A stretch of DNA of 45,359 nucleotides, taken from positions 1-45,359 of the forward strand of contig CATKYJ010000037.1 in assembly GCA_949840885.1 (NCBI GenBank), written 5' to 3'. How positions within the stretch are numbered: position 1 is the first letter of the stretch; each line of letters begins with the position of its first letter. The stretch comes from an uncultured Acetatifactor sp. (GTDB taxonomy: Bacteria; Bacillota; Clostridia; Lachnospirales; Lachnospiraceae). Under the pieces are notes generated by a model. It had not been told where the DNA came from. It was given only the letters and a program-made list of their open reading frames with translations, and made no database searches. Positions 33,284-40,170 of this stretch are shown piece by piece. Made by a program: the position numbers and the translations under genes.

Positions 33284-33452
33284 GCTTTATGGAAAACTTT
33301 ACAGCCAGGCAGTAAAAATAGGTTTCAACCTGTGCGGGTCAAATGGATAGGCTTCCGGAATCTTGGGAGGATTAGGGAAGGCTGTCTTCAACAGGCTCCA
33401 TGAATCGCGGATTCAGGATTCCGAGGCATATATTATGATAACGGAGGCCCAC

Positions 33453-36023
33453 ATGATCATTTCCCTGCAAAATCACATGACAACAGACCTTGGTTCCAAA
33501 GCCCGAAACCTCTTCCGGCTCCAGGAGGCAGGTTTTCCGGTGCCGCCTTTTTTCTGTGTGGATAAGTCTTTCCGGGAGGAGGAAGTGCTTGACTGTCTGG
33601 CGGCAAGCTTTCCGGATACCACGTCTTTCTCTGTCCGCTCCTGCGCGTCCCTGGAGGATTCCCACAGCCGGTCTTTCGCGGGACAGTTTTGTACTTTCCT
33701 GCGTGTGCCTCGGGGAGAAGTCTGCACGCGCATCCGGGAAGTCCTGGACTCAGGGGAGCGCCCGGAACATATCGCCTACTGCCAGATCCATGGCATCAAT
33801 CCCGCCGCCCTGCAAATGCACGTCATCATACAGGAGATGATGGAACCGGATGTCTCTGGTATCCTGTTTACTGCCAACCCGCAGGGAATCCTGAACGAAT
33901 CCGTGATCGTCTGCGGAAAGGGCTCCGGCGACCAGGTGGTGGAGGACAGGACAGATGCCACCACTTACTATTACAATCTTTCCGACAAAAGCTGCTATTA
34001 CGAACAAACCGGCGCATCGCCGCTTTTGGCAGAGGGAGAGATAGAGAATCTGATTATATCGTCCCAGAGGATAAAGGAATTGCTTAACCGGAAGTCTCGC
34101 GAGGAATCCGGCAGGAGCTTCCATAAGGATGTGGGCAGGGGGCTCGGCAAGGATTTGAGCAGGGATTTTGATATGGATTTGGAGCAAGATTTCGACATAG
34201 AATTTGCCATTCGAAACGGGAAAGTATATTATCTCCAGGCGCGCCCCATCACATCCATCGACAGGACGGATCCTGCCGTCATCCTGGACAACAGCAATAT
34301 CGTGGAAAGCTATCCCGGCATCACGCTGCCCCTGACCCAGAGCTTTATCCGGGATGCCTACCATCAGGTATTCAGGAGCCTGCTGCGCCATCTGACCGGC
34401 GAGCCTGAGACCGTGGCCCGGATAGATGACAATCTGAGGCATATGGTGGACATGGCAAACGGTAGAGTATACTATCGCATCAGCAACTGGTACGATGTAC
34501 TCCTCTTTCTGCCGTTCAGCACCCGCCTGATTCCAATCTGGCAGGAAATGATGGGTGTCAGGGACAAAAAGGTGTCATCCGCACATTTCGCTGCAGATTC
34601 CGGCAGACAGGGCAATATCCGCAGGAGCACCCGGCTGAAAGTGGCATGGTCTTTCGTCCGTTTTCTGCTGACCTGTCCCAAAGAGATGGACAGGCTGGAT
34701 TTGTATTTTCAGAAAATCATCCAACGGTTCGAAGCCCTGGAGACGGATACGGAGGATAACCGGATTCTGCTGAAGCACTATCATGAACTGAAAGACATGA
34801 CAGTGGAGCGCTGGGACATCACACTGGTCAACGATATGTACGGCTTCCTTTTCACAGGGCTCCTGAAATCCCGCCTGAAAGCAAAGCATGTCCCGGATTA
34901 TGAGCTGGCCGCAAACCGGGCAATCTCCGGCGTTCAAAAACTGGAAAGCATGCGTCCCATTGAACAGCTGCAAAAACTGGCACTCCGTGCACGAGACGAA
35001 AACAGATTAACGGAATTACGACTAATCAAAAGCAATGAAACGTACTTTGAATATATCGCGCAAAGCAAAGACAGCTTTTCCCAGGCGTTACAGGATTATA
35101 TCCGGGATTTCGGCGACCGGAACGTGGAGGAGCTGAAGCTGGAGAGCAGGACGTTTCGCACGGATCCGGTGCTGCTTATTCGATGCATTCTACAGTATGC
35201 TGAAATCCTATCCGATGCGGACAGCACCGTTTCTGCCAGAGTCAATGCAGATACATTAGATATACCGGAAGCATCGGCAACAGTGATGGCATTAACTAAG
35301 GCCGGAGCCTGTCCGGAAAAAGAGACATCCCAGATACCTCTCAGAGGCCTTTCAGCTTTCTATGCAAAAAGGGCTGCCATAGGCATCCGAAACCGGGAGA
35401 AATCACGGCTTCACCGCGGACGACTCTACGGCATGATGCGTTCCCTTGTGCTGCAGATGGGAGAAAACCTATATCGGCAAAAGCGGATTCCAGACCCTTT
35501 CGATGTCTTCTGGCTCTACTGTGAGGAGCTTGAAGCGGCGGAATCGGATGCAGCTCTGGATCTGAACGGAATCATCGCAGGGCGGAAAAAGGAGTATGAT
35601 GGCTACGCGGAACTCCCGCCCTACTCCAGGCTGGTATTCTCCGGAAAAGTAATCGATAAGCATCCGCGGGGAAACCGCAGAATACGCCATGATGCCGCAG
35701 AAAGCGTCTACACCGGTACAGCCTGTTCCCCGGGCATCGCGGAGGGAGAAGTGCTCCTGATTGAGAACCCTTCGCCGCTCCTTGACACAAAGGGAAAAAT
35801 TCTCGTCACAAAAATGACAGACCCGGGATGGGTGTTCCTGATTGCACCGGCAAAAGCCATCGTCTCGGAGAAAGGTTCCCTCTTGTCCCACACGGCGATC
35901 ATATCCCGGGAACTGAAGAAACCTGCCGTGGTGGGCATAGAACACATCACGGAATACCTCAAGACCGGCGACCGCATCCGGGTAGACGGGGATACGGGAA
36001 TCATCACGGTTTTGCCCACTTAA
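33453..36023 (+). CDS. PEP-utilising enzyme, rifampin phosphotransferase/PEP synthase-like
   Basis: The 856-residue protein has an N-terminal ATP-grasp, pyruvate-phosphate-dikinase-type domain (SKARNLFRLQEAGFPVPPFF and IEFAIRNGKVYYLQARPITS). A large helical middle domain follows (RIPDPFDVFWLYCEELEAA). The C-terminal swivelling His domain carries SEKGSLLSHTAIISRELKKP, where the SHTA His would carry the phosphate. This three-domain order fits rifampin phosphotransferase-like enzymes, which phosphorylate a bound small molecule. No PEP/pyruvate barrel of true PEP synthase is seen. A charged low-complexity insert (residues about 213-249) interrupts the ATP-grasp domain. Start 33453 has GGAGG five bases upstream; the frame is open to 33363. 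The 169 bases after 33283 hold no recognised RNA element. The substrate may be the product or acceptor of the upstream prenyltransferase. Confidence 0.8.
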   Translation: MIISLQNHMTTDLGSKARNLFRLQEAGFPVPPFFCVDKSFREEEVLDCLAASFPDTTSFSVRSCASLEDSHSRSFAGQFCTFLRVPRGEVCTRIREVLDSGERPEHIAYCQIHGINPAALQMHVIIQEMMEPDVSGILFTANPQGILNESVIVCGKGSGDQVVEDRTDATTYYYNLSDKSCYYEQTGASPLLAEGEIENLIISSQRIKELLNRKSREESGRSFHKDVGRGLGKDLSRDFDMDLEQDFDIEFAIRNGKVYYLQARPITSIDRTDPAVILDNSNIVESYPGITLPLTQSFIRDAYHQVFRSLLRHLTGEPETVARIDDNLRHMVDMANGRVYYRISNWYDVLLFLPFSTRLIPIWQEMMGVRDKKVSSAHFAADSGRQGNIRRSTRLKVAWSFVRFLLTCPKEMDRLDLYFQKIIQRFEALETDTEDNRILLKHYHELKDMTVERWDITLVNDMYGFLFTGLLKSRLKAKHVPDYELAANRAISGVQKLESMRPIEQLQKLALRARDENRLTELRLIKSNETYFEYIAQSKDSFSQALQDYIRDFGDRNVEELKLESRTFRTDPVLLIRCILQYAEILSDADSTVSARVNADTLDIPEASATVMALTKAGACPEKETSQIPLRGLSAFYAKRAAIGIRNREKSRLHRGRLYGMMRSLVLQMGENLYRQKRIPDPFDVFWLYCEELEAAESDAALDLNGIIAGRKKEYDGYAELPPYSRLVFSGKVIDKHPRGNRRIRHDAAESVYTGTACSPGIAEGEVLLIENPSPLLDTKGKILVTKMTDPGWVFLIAPAKAIVSEKGSLLSHTAIISRELKKPAVVGIEHITEYLKTGDRIRVDGDTGIITVLPT

Positions 36024-36077
36024 GAACAGGAAAGGGATGAAGCTTTGATGCGGGAGCCAGGGAGGAGATTTCCTCAA

Positions 36078-36377
36078 TTACAGCAAGTAATTATTTTCCC
36101 GGTTTGCAATTTGTAAACCGACTAATTTGTAGGTTGCATATCCTCCCATAACCAGCGGCTCCGATTTGCAAATATCTTCCGCTTCTTCACGGCTCTCTGT
36201 TTTTAGGATATACATACCTGCCATTCCCGGATAGCCTTTAAAGACACCGCAGATTTCCAGCTTTCCTTCATCGTCCAGCTTTCTTATGTTCTCAACGTGT
36301 TCCATAACTACCTGTTTTGTCATTTTATTATAGGTCTTGCTTTTCTCGATCATCATCATGTACATCAATTTTTCCAT
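36078..36377 (-). CDS. YciI-like family protein
   Basis: A 99-residue small alpha/beta protein starting MEKLMYMMMIEKSKTYNKM. VVMEHVENIRKLDDEGKLEI, the GMAGMYILKTESREEAEDI segment and SEPLVMGGYATYKLVGL near the end resemble YciI-like ferredoxin-fold proteins. Start 36377 has AAAGGAGAAAAGCG upstream on the minus strand; the frame is open further upstream to 36518 without need. It is convergent with the PEP-utilising enzyme gene, with 54 bases between the stops. YciI relatives include hydrolases and dehalogenase-like proteins, and the activity here is unknown. Confidence 0.7.
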   Translation of the reverse strand: MEKLMYMMMIEKSKTYNKMTKQVVMEHVENIRKLDDEGKLEICGVFKGYPGMAGMYILKTESREEAEDICKSEPLVMGGYATYKLVGLQIANRENNYLL

Positions 36378-36602
36378 ACGCTTTTCTCCTTTACATTCTA
36401 TGGTGTTCACTGGGGTTATTCTATCATATTTATCCGGCAATAGCAATCTGTCTGTCGCTTCCCGAAAGTGGGAGAATCCGGGAGAGGCTGCTCCCCTATA
36501 GTTTTTCTTGTAATTCACTGTAACACTATGTATAATAGGAGCAAGCGATGGCAGGATTCAGGGTTTAACGGCAAGACTGTTTTTTAAAAAAGGGGGTATA
36601 AG

Positions 36603-36701
36603 GTGGTGAAAGAGCAGCAGGTAGTGCGGCAGGGGATTTCGCTTACAAATTATGTGATGATAAAGCCGTCAGATAAGGCTGTGGAGCCAGGGAGGATATG
36701 A
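36603..36701 (+). CDS. Possible 32-residue leader peptide upstream of the GNAT gene
   Basis: A GTG at 36603, after GGGGG at 36593-36597, opens a 32-codon frame whose TGA overlaps the start region of the acetyltransferase gene. The encoded sequence (VKEQQVVRQGISLTNYVMIK and onward) is not recognised. The overlap with the following ATG would allow coupling. Support is limited to geometry. Confidence 0.25.
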   Translation: MVKEQQVVRQGISLTNYVMIKPSDKAVEPGRI

Positions 36702-37165
36702 TGCAGATAAAGCAGATTGACAGTGATGCGGAAAGAGAACACATTGCAAGGATTCTCTTGGAATCGCTCCCGGACTGGTTCGGCATCCCCCAGGCCCGGG
36801 AGGAATACATTGCCGGCAGCAGAGGGACGCCTTTCTTCTGTGCATTTGATGGCGAGAGGCCTGTGGGATTCCTCTATCTGAAAGAAACCGGGCGGCATAC
36901 TGTGGAAGTGGCGGTCATGGGCGTGGCAAGGGAATGCCACAGGCAGGGCATTGGCCGGAGACTCTTCGAGCAGGCAAGAGAAAAAGCCAGGCAGATGGGA
37001 TATTCTTTTATCCAGGTCAAGACTGTCCAGATGGGCCGATATGACATTTACGATGACACCAACAGGTTCTACGTTTCATTGGGGTTCCGGGAATTGGAGG
37101 TCTTCCCTACGCTTTGGGATGAGGCGAATCCATGCCAGGTCTACATTATGGCCATTGGCACATAG
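36701..37165 (+). CDS. GNAT family N-acetyltransferase
   Basis: The 154-residue protein has the GNAT acetyl-CoA motif VARECHRQGIGRRLFEQARE (R/Q-x-x-G-x-G/A) near residue 80. FIQVKTVQMGRYDIYDDTNR follows, and FYVSLGFRELEVFPTLWDEA is the late beta-bulge region. GNAT enzymes acetylate amines on small molecules or proteins. The substrate cannot be predicted. ATG 36701 is preferred over 36698 because GGAGG at 36691-36695 is then five bases away. Confidence 0.85.
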   Translation: MQIKQIDSDAEREHIARILLESLPDWFGIPQAREEYIAGSRGTPFFCAFDGERPVGFLYLKETGRHTVEVAVMGVARECHRQGIGRRLFEQAREKARQMGYSFIQVKTVQMGRYDIYDDTNRFYVSLGFRELEVFPTLWDEANPCQVYIMAIGT

Positions 37166-37198
37166 AGAAGCACCTGCTATGCGAGAAAGGAAAAGCTT

Positions 37199-37504
37199 AT
37201 GGGCTGTGGAAACGATTATCTGTGGGAAGAGCGCGAAGCGGAATTGCAGTATTGGCTCACCGGAGACTATGATTCTTTTTGTAAACAAAAAAGGGAAATT
37301 TATCTTGCGGCAGGAAAGGCAGTAGACTATGTCTTTGCCTGTCCCCGCCGGACAGAGGAGGGCGTCTGTCCGTACAGCTCTTTGAAAGCCCTGTTAAACA
37401 GCTTTTGGTTCGTGAATCCGTTTGCCTCCATGATTTCCCCCACAGGGGCATCGCTGTCCAGGAGATCCTTATACACATGGGAAAGGCGCACTTCGTTCAA
37501 GTAA
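37199..37504 (+). CDS. Unrecognised ORF, 3' half overlaps the AraC gene antisense
   Basis: An ATG with AAAGGAAAAG upstream opens a 101-codon frame beginning MGCGNDYLWEEREAELQYWL. The first 45 or so codons look like real coding sequence and follow the acetyltransferase gene by 33 bases. The remainder overlaps the convergent AraC gene by 178 bases and reads like an antisense shadow. A truncated gene whose original 3' end was replaced is the likeliest explanation. No family was recognised. Confidence 0.35.
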   Translation: MGCGNDYLWEEREAELQYWLTGDYDSFCKQKREIYLAAGKAVDYVFACPRRTEEGVCPYSSLKALLNSFWFVNPFASMISPTGASLSRRSLYTWERRTSFK

Positions 37505-38175
37505 TTCAGATAGGACATTCCCATATTCTTTTTGATGAACCGACAGAAAGACTCCTTTCCCAGGCCAAGCTGTCCGGCGGCGTCCCCCAAGGAGACGGCC
37601 TCCCGGAAGTGTGACTCCGTGTAGGTGATGACAGTTCGTATCCGCTCCATAGTCAAGATGTCCACAGGCGCGGATAGATTCGCCGTGGTTACGGAAAAAC
37701 TGCGGAAAAGATGGGCCAGCAGCTGCAGGACGATTCCCTCAGCCTCCATCATAAAGACGGGAGTGTCTTTCATATAAAGAAGCACCAGTCTTTCCGCAAA
37801 GACGCAGAGCTCCCGGTATTCGGGATGCAGGGATTCATCGGTGCAGTCGGGGAGACAACGAAGCTGGCGCAGCGACACATCCGGAAGATAATTTTCCAAC
37901 AGCTTTTTGGATAAATGGATGTTCAGGAACATGGATGCTTTGTTCTGGCAGTAGGTGCTGTGTACCTGACAGGGGTCAATTACGGCTAGGGTGCGTTCGG
38001 AAATCAGATGGTTTTCCCCTGCAAGGCGGAGGCTGATTTCTCCGTTCAGGGGATAAAGGAGTTCCAGCTCCTCGTGCCAGTGCAGCGGAAAATAGCCGCC
38101 GGGCGTGGTGGCGAACCGTATCAGGATTCCCATGGGGCTTAGGGAGCGGATTGTCTTATGGTAGGGATGCTGCAT
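37327..38175 (-). CDS. AraC family transcriptional regulator with N-terminal cupin domain
   Basis: The 282-residue protein has a cupin sensing domain (GGYFPLHWHEELELLYPLNGE, with the HWHEELE metal/ligand motif). The C-terminal AraC helix-turn-helix pair includes LGDAAGQLGLGKESFCRFIK and VGEIMEANGFTNQKLFNRAF. Start 38175 is chosen for AGGAGG ten bases upstream; the frame is open to 38262. It is divergent from the small gene at 38372, which it may regulate. The inducer is unknown. Confidence 0.85.
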   Translation of the reverse strand: MQHPYHKTIRSLSPMGILIRFATTPGGYFPLHWHEELELLYPLNGEISLRLAGENHLISERTLAVIDPCQVHSTYCQNKASMFLNIHLSKKLLENYLPDVSLRQLRCLPDCTDESLHPEYRELCVFAERLVLLYMKDTPVFMMEAEGIVLQLLAHLFRSFSVTTANLSAPVDILTMERIRTVITYTESHFREAVSLGDAAGQLGLGKESFCRFIKKNMGMSYLNYLNEVRLSHVYKDLLDSDAPVGEIMEANGFTNQKLFNRAFKELYGQTPSSVRRGQAKT

Positions 38176-38371
38176 GAGGATTCGGCCTCCTGTGTGATAT
38201 TGTCGGCGATGCCGCATTGGGGATGGTTCTTTCACTATACCGTAGGATGTTTTAAAAGTCAATATCGACTTAAATCAAGTCAACAATGTTCCTTTCCGAA
38301 AGGCCTGTTTACAGCTAGAATATAGTTGTAACAATGAAACAGAGGCAGCAGGAAAAAAGGAGGAAAAAATT

Positions 38372-38620
38372 ATGAGTATAGTTAGAATCAAAAAGAGCAT
38401 TGCAAGGTACATGGAGAGACACGGGGCTGAAATCATATGCAGCCTGGCTATGCTGGATGGCAACATGGATTTCTTTGGAGCCTATCTTGAAGATTACCTT
38501 TGTGCAAGCAGGCATGCATGACAGAGGGATGATATCCTGGTATATGTTTATAAAGCTCTTGTCAAGGGGAATGCGAGATTTTGGCTATTAAATATTGCTG
38601 ATACTTATTCCAACGCATAA
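38372..38620 (+). pseudogene. Small gene of 82 codons with an in-frame TGA at codon 50
   Basis: ATG 38372 follows a strong AAGGAGG ribosome binding site. The first 49 codons (SIVRIKKSIARYMERHGAEI, then a segment with MLDGNMDFFGAYLEDYL) end at TGA 38519-38521. The same frame then continues for 32 coherent codons (QRDDILVYVYKALVKGNARF and on) to TAA 38618-38620, and a strong intrinsic terminator begins 18 bases later. One continuous 82-codon gene with a nonsense change, or TGA recoding, explains this better than an independent 49-residue protein. No family was recognised. A divergent AraC regulator lies upstream. Confidence 0.55.
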
Positions 38621-38638
38621 TAGAAAAATGCATATAAG

Positions 38639-38678
38639 AAAAGGCGTACCTTAATTTTGCGAATAAGGTACGCCTTTT
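38639..38678 (+). terminator. Strong intrinsic terminator after the TGA-interrupted gene
   Basis: A perfect 15-bp stem, AAAAGGCGTACCTTA at 38639-38653 and TAAGGTACGCCTTTT at 38664-38678, with a 10-base loop and terminal T4. The A4 and T4 ends would let it work in both directions. Confidence 0.85.
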
Positions 38679-38709
38679 ATGTCTAAAGAGGGCTGCACAA
38701 TCTGTCCAT

Positions 38710-38741
38710 TTATGCGGTATGGCCCCGGCGTCATACCATAA
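38710..38741. repeat. Inverted repeat in the gap before the CmpB-like gene
   Basis: GGTATG at 38716-38721 pairs with CATACC at 38732-38737, and TTAT at 38710-38713 with ATAA at 38738-38741 around a two-base bulge. It lies in the 196-base gap between the terminator and the CmpB-like gene, which otherwise holds only A/T-rich promoter-like sequence near 38820. Confidence 0.35.
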
Positions 38742-38874
38742 GCAGCTCGTAACGCCTTTCCCCCAAATACGTGTTATCCGAAAGGCTCTGAAAAATATAG
38801 TGGCCTCTCAGCACAGAATATGATAGAATAAAAATACAATCTAAGAAACATAAGCTGGGAGGGCAAAAGAAAAA

Positions 38875-39438
38875 TTGGTATATAATTTTTATGAAGTGTT
38901 TTTGATATTTTTTTTCTGGGGATTTGCGGGTTGGCTGGTAGAATGCATTGATATGCGGATTGAGGCGGGGGAGTTTCAGAACAGGGGATTTTTACATATG
39001 CCGTTCTGCCCTATATACGGTGTGGGGATGGCGGCGGGAGCTGTGGCCTTGAGCGGCTTAAAAGATTCTTATGTGGGTCTGTTTGTGTTCGGCGTGATAT
39101 TTTGTTCGGTAGTGGAGTATATCGTGGGGGGAATCCTGGAAAGATTGTTTCATTCCAAATGGTGGGACTATTCTCATATGCGCTTTAATATCAAGGGCAG
39201 AGTCTGCCTGAGAAACGCCGTGTTGTTCGGATTTGGGGCAATTGTGGTATTTCGTTTTGCACAGCCTGTGGTGGAGCATGTGATCAGCCGGATTCCCATG
39301 GAGATGAAGATTGCTATAACGGTTATATTCAGCATTGTGTTTGTGATAGATCTGGCCGCCTCCGCAAGGCGGGCATGGACATATCGGAAGAAGCAGCAGG
39401 GCGACGAGCCTATGCTGTTATTTAAGGCCCATAGGTAG
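38875..39438 (+). CDS. CmpB-like putative ABC transporter permease family membrane protein
   Basis: The 187-residue membrane protein has about five hydrophobic segments. It opens VYNFYEVFLIFFFWGFAGWL and includes the family-typical NRGFLHMPFCPIYGVGMAAG and HSKWWDYSHMRFNIKGRVCL segments of the putative type-IV ABC transporter (CmpB) family. No ATPase gene is adjacent and the function is unproven. The start is a TTG at 38875 with GGGAGGG eleven bases upstream; no ATG is available near the N-terminus. It ends shortly before a degenerate stretch. Confidence 0.8.
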   Translation: MVYNFYEVFLIFFFWGFAGWLVECIDMRIEAGEFQNRGFLHMPFCPIYGVGMAAGAVALSGLKDSYVGLFVFGVIFCSVVEYIVGGILERLFHSKWWDYSHMRFNIKGRVCLRNAVLFGFGAIVVFRFAQPVVEHVISRIPMEMKIAITVIFSIVFVIDLAASARRAWTYRKKQQGDEPMLLFKAHR

Positions 39439-39800
39439 TTTTGGAGGCGCTGAAATAAAGATACGGAGGGGACTTCACTACTTCACTTATCTGGCCTGGC
39501 GGGAAGAACTGAGGGAGAAGCTGGAACCGGCCTCAGGACGGCCTGTATGTGCTGAAAAAGGAATACCGGAACAAGGGAGCGGAGGCGTTGGAAGAAGCTG
39601 TGCAGGAAGCCAAGAAAAACAGGGAATGAGGGCATGAGTATATGACGTTGTTGATGAGAGACCAGGAGAATGTGAAAAAAGGTGAGGAAATGTTGACAAA
39701 ATTAATAATACTTTTAAATGAAGATGGCCGTTTATCAGACGTTATCAAAGTATCACAGTCTGCCTTGGGAAAGAGGGAGATTCGGGTACGGATTTATTGA
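39439..39800 (+). pseudogene. Decayed coding remnants, possibly Rpn/PD-(D/E)XK transposase-like
   Basis: No intact gene is present in the 730 bases after 39438. From about 39535 one frame reads DGLYVLKKEYRNKGAEALEE and then a stop at the end of AKKNRE. The same frame resumes EYMTLLMRDQENVKKGEEML and LLNEDGRLSDVIKVSQSALG, ending at a TGA near 39798. The last part resembles the C-terminal tail of Rpn-family PD-(D/E)XK nuclease/transposase-like proteins. The family assignment is weak, but the stop-interrupted, coding-like character is clear. Confidence 0.35.
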
Positions 39801-39895
39801 AACTGTTGAATGTGCTTCTATGTATTTGTAAGTATATCGGGCAGAGCATTTCCGTGTTCTGCCTGTTATAATACTATGACATTTTTCGCACTTAA

Positions 39896-39937
39896 GGTTA
39901 TTATGGAGAACCATACCACAAGTAAAGGCGAAAGGGA
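39896..39937 (+). repeat. Second copy of the rlmH 3' end, candidate attR
   Basis: The 16-mer ATGGAGAACCATACCA at 39903-39918 matches 32211-32226. In the equivalent frame it encodes GEPYHK followed by a stop (TAA at 39923-39925, where rlmH has TGA), with a synonymous CAC for CAT change. There is no rlmH gene upstream of it, only six or seven matching codons. This is what a site-specific insertion into the rlmH 3' end would leave as its far boundary. Confidence 0.55.
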
Positions 39938-39981
39938 ACGGATGTTATTAAGGACAAAAGAGAAGAAGAGTTGTAATTTTC

Positions 39982-40012
39982 CCCCCATAGGAGTTTGCTG
40001 CTTCCATGGGGG
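39982..40012. terminator. CCCCCAT/ATGGGGG hairpin
   Basis: CCCCCAT at 39982-39988 and ATGGGGG at 40006-40012 form a perfect 7-bp stem over a 17-base loop, in the gap upstream of the EIIC fusion gene. The downstream T-tract is poor, so termination is uncertain. Confidence 0.3.
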
Positions 40013-40127
40013 TTGATTATGACTTAAAACAACTGATCAAATGATTTGTATGATTGGCATGGTAATACATTTAAGATGCATATTAAAAAAAGAAACTGTT
40101 TTTGATGTAATTTGAGACATTTTATGC

Positions 40128-40133
40128 TACAAT
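40128..40133 (+). promoter_or_regulatory. Extended -10 promoter element for the EIIC-chemoreceptor gene
   Basis: TGC-TACAAT gives an extended -10 with TACAAT at 40128-40133, 37 bases before the start codon. The -35 region is poor (TTGATG at 40102-40107 is 20 bases away). Confidence 0.4.
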
Positions 40134-40170
40134 TCGTATTAAATGTACATATCTATTAGGAGGAATGACC

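Noticed and set aside
33284..33452. Possible riboswitch-like leader before the PEP-utilising enzyme
   Set aside because: Only short complementary stretches such as AGGTT/AACCT were found, and no known riboswitch core could be matched.
38400..38591. 63-codon plus-strand frame overlapping the small TGA-interrupted gene
   Set aside because: The frame starting at 38372 has the AAGGAGG site; this one has none and reads as a shifted shadow.
39810..40016. 68-codon open frame in the gap before the EIIC fusion
   Set aside because: It crosses the second rlmH repeat in a different frame from GEPYHK, runs into a hairpin and has no ribosome binding site.
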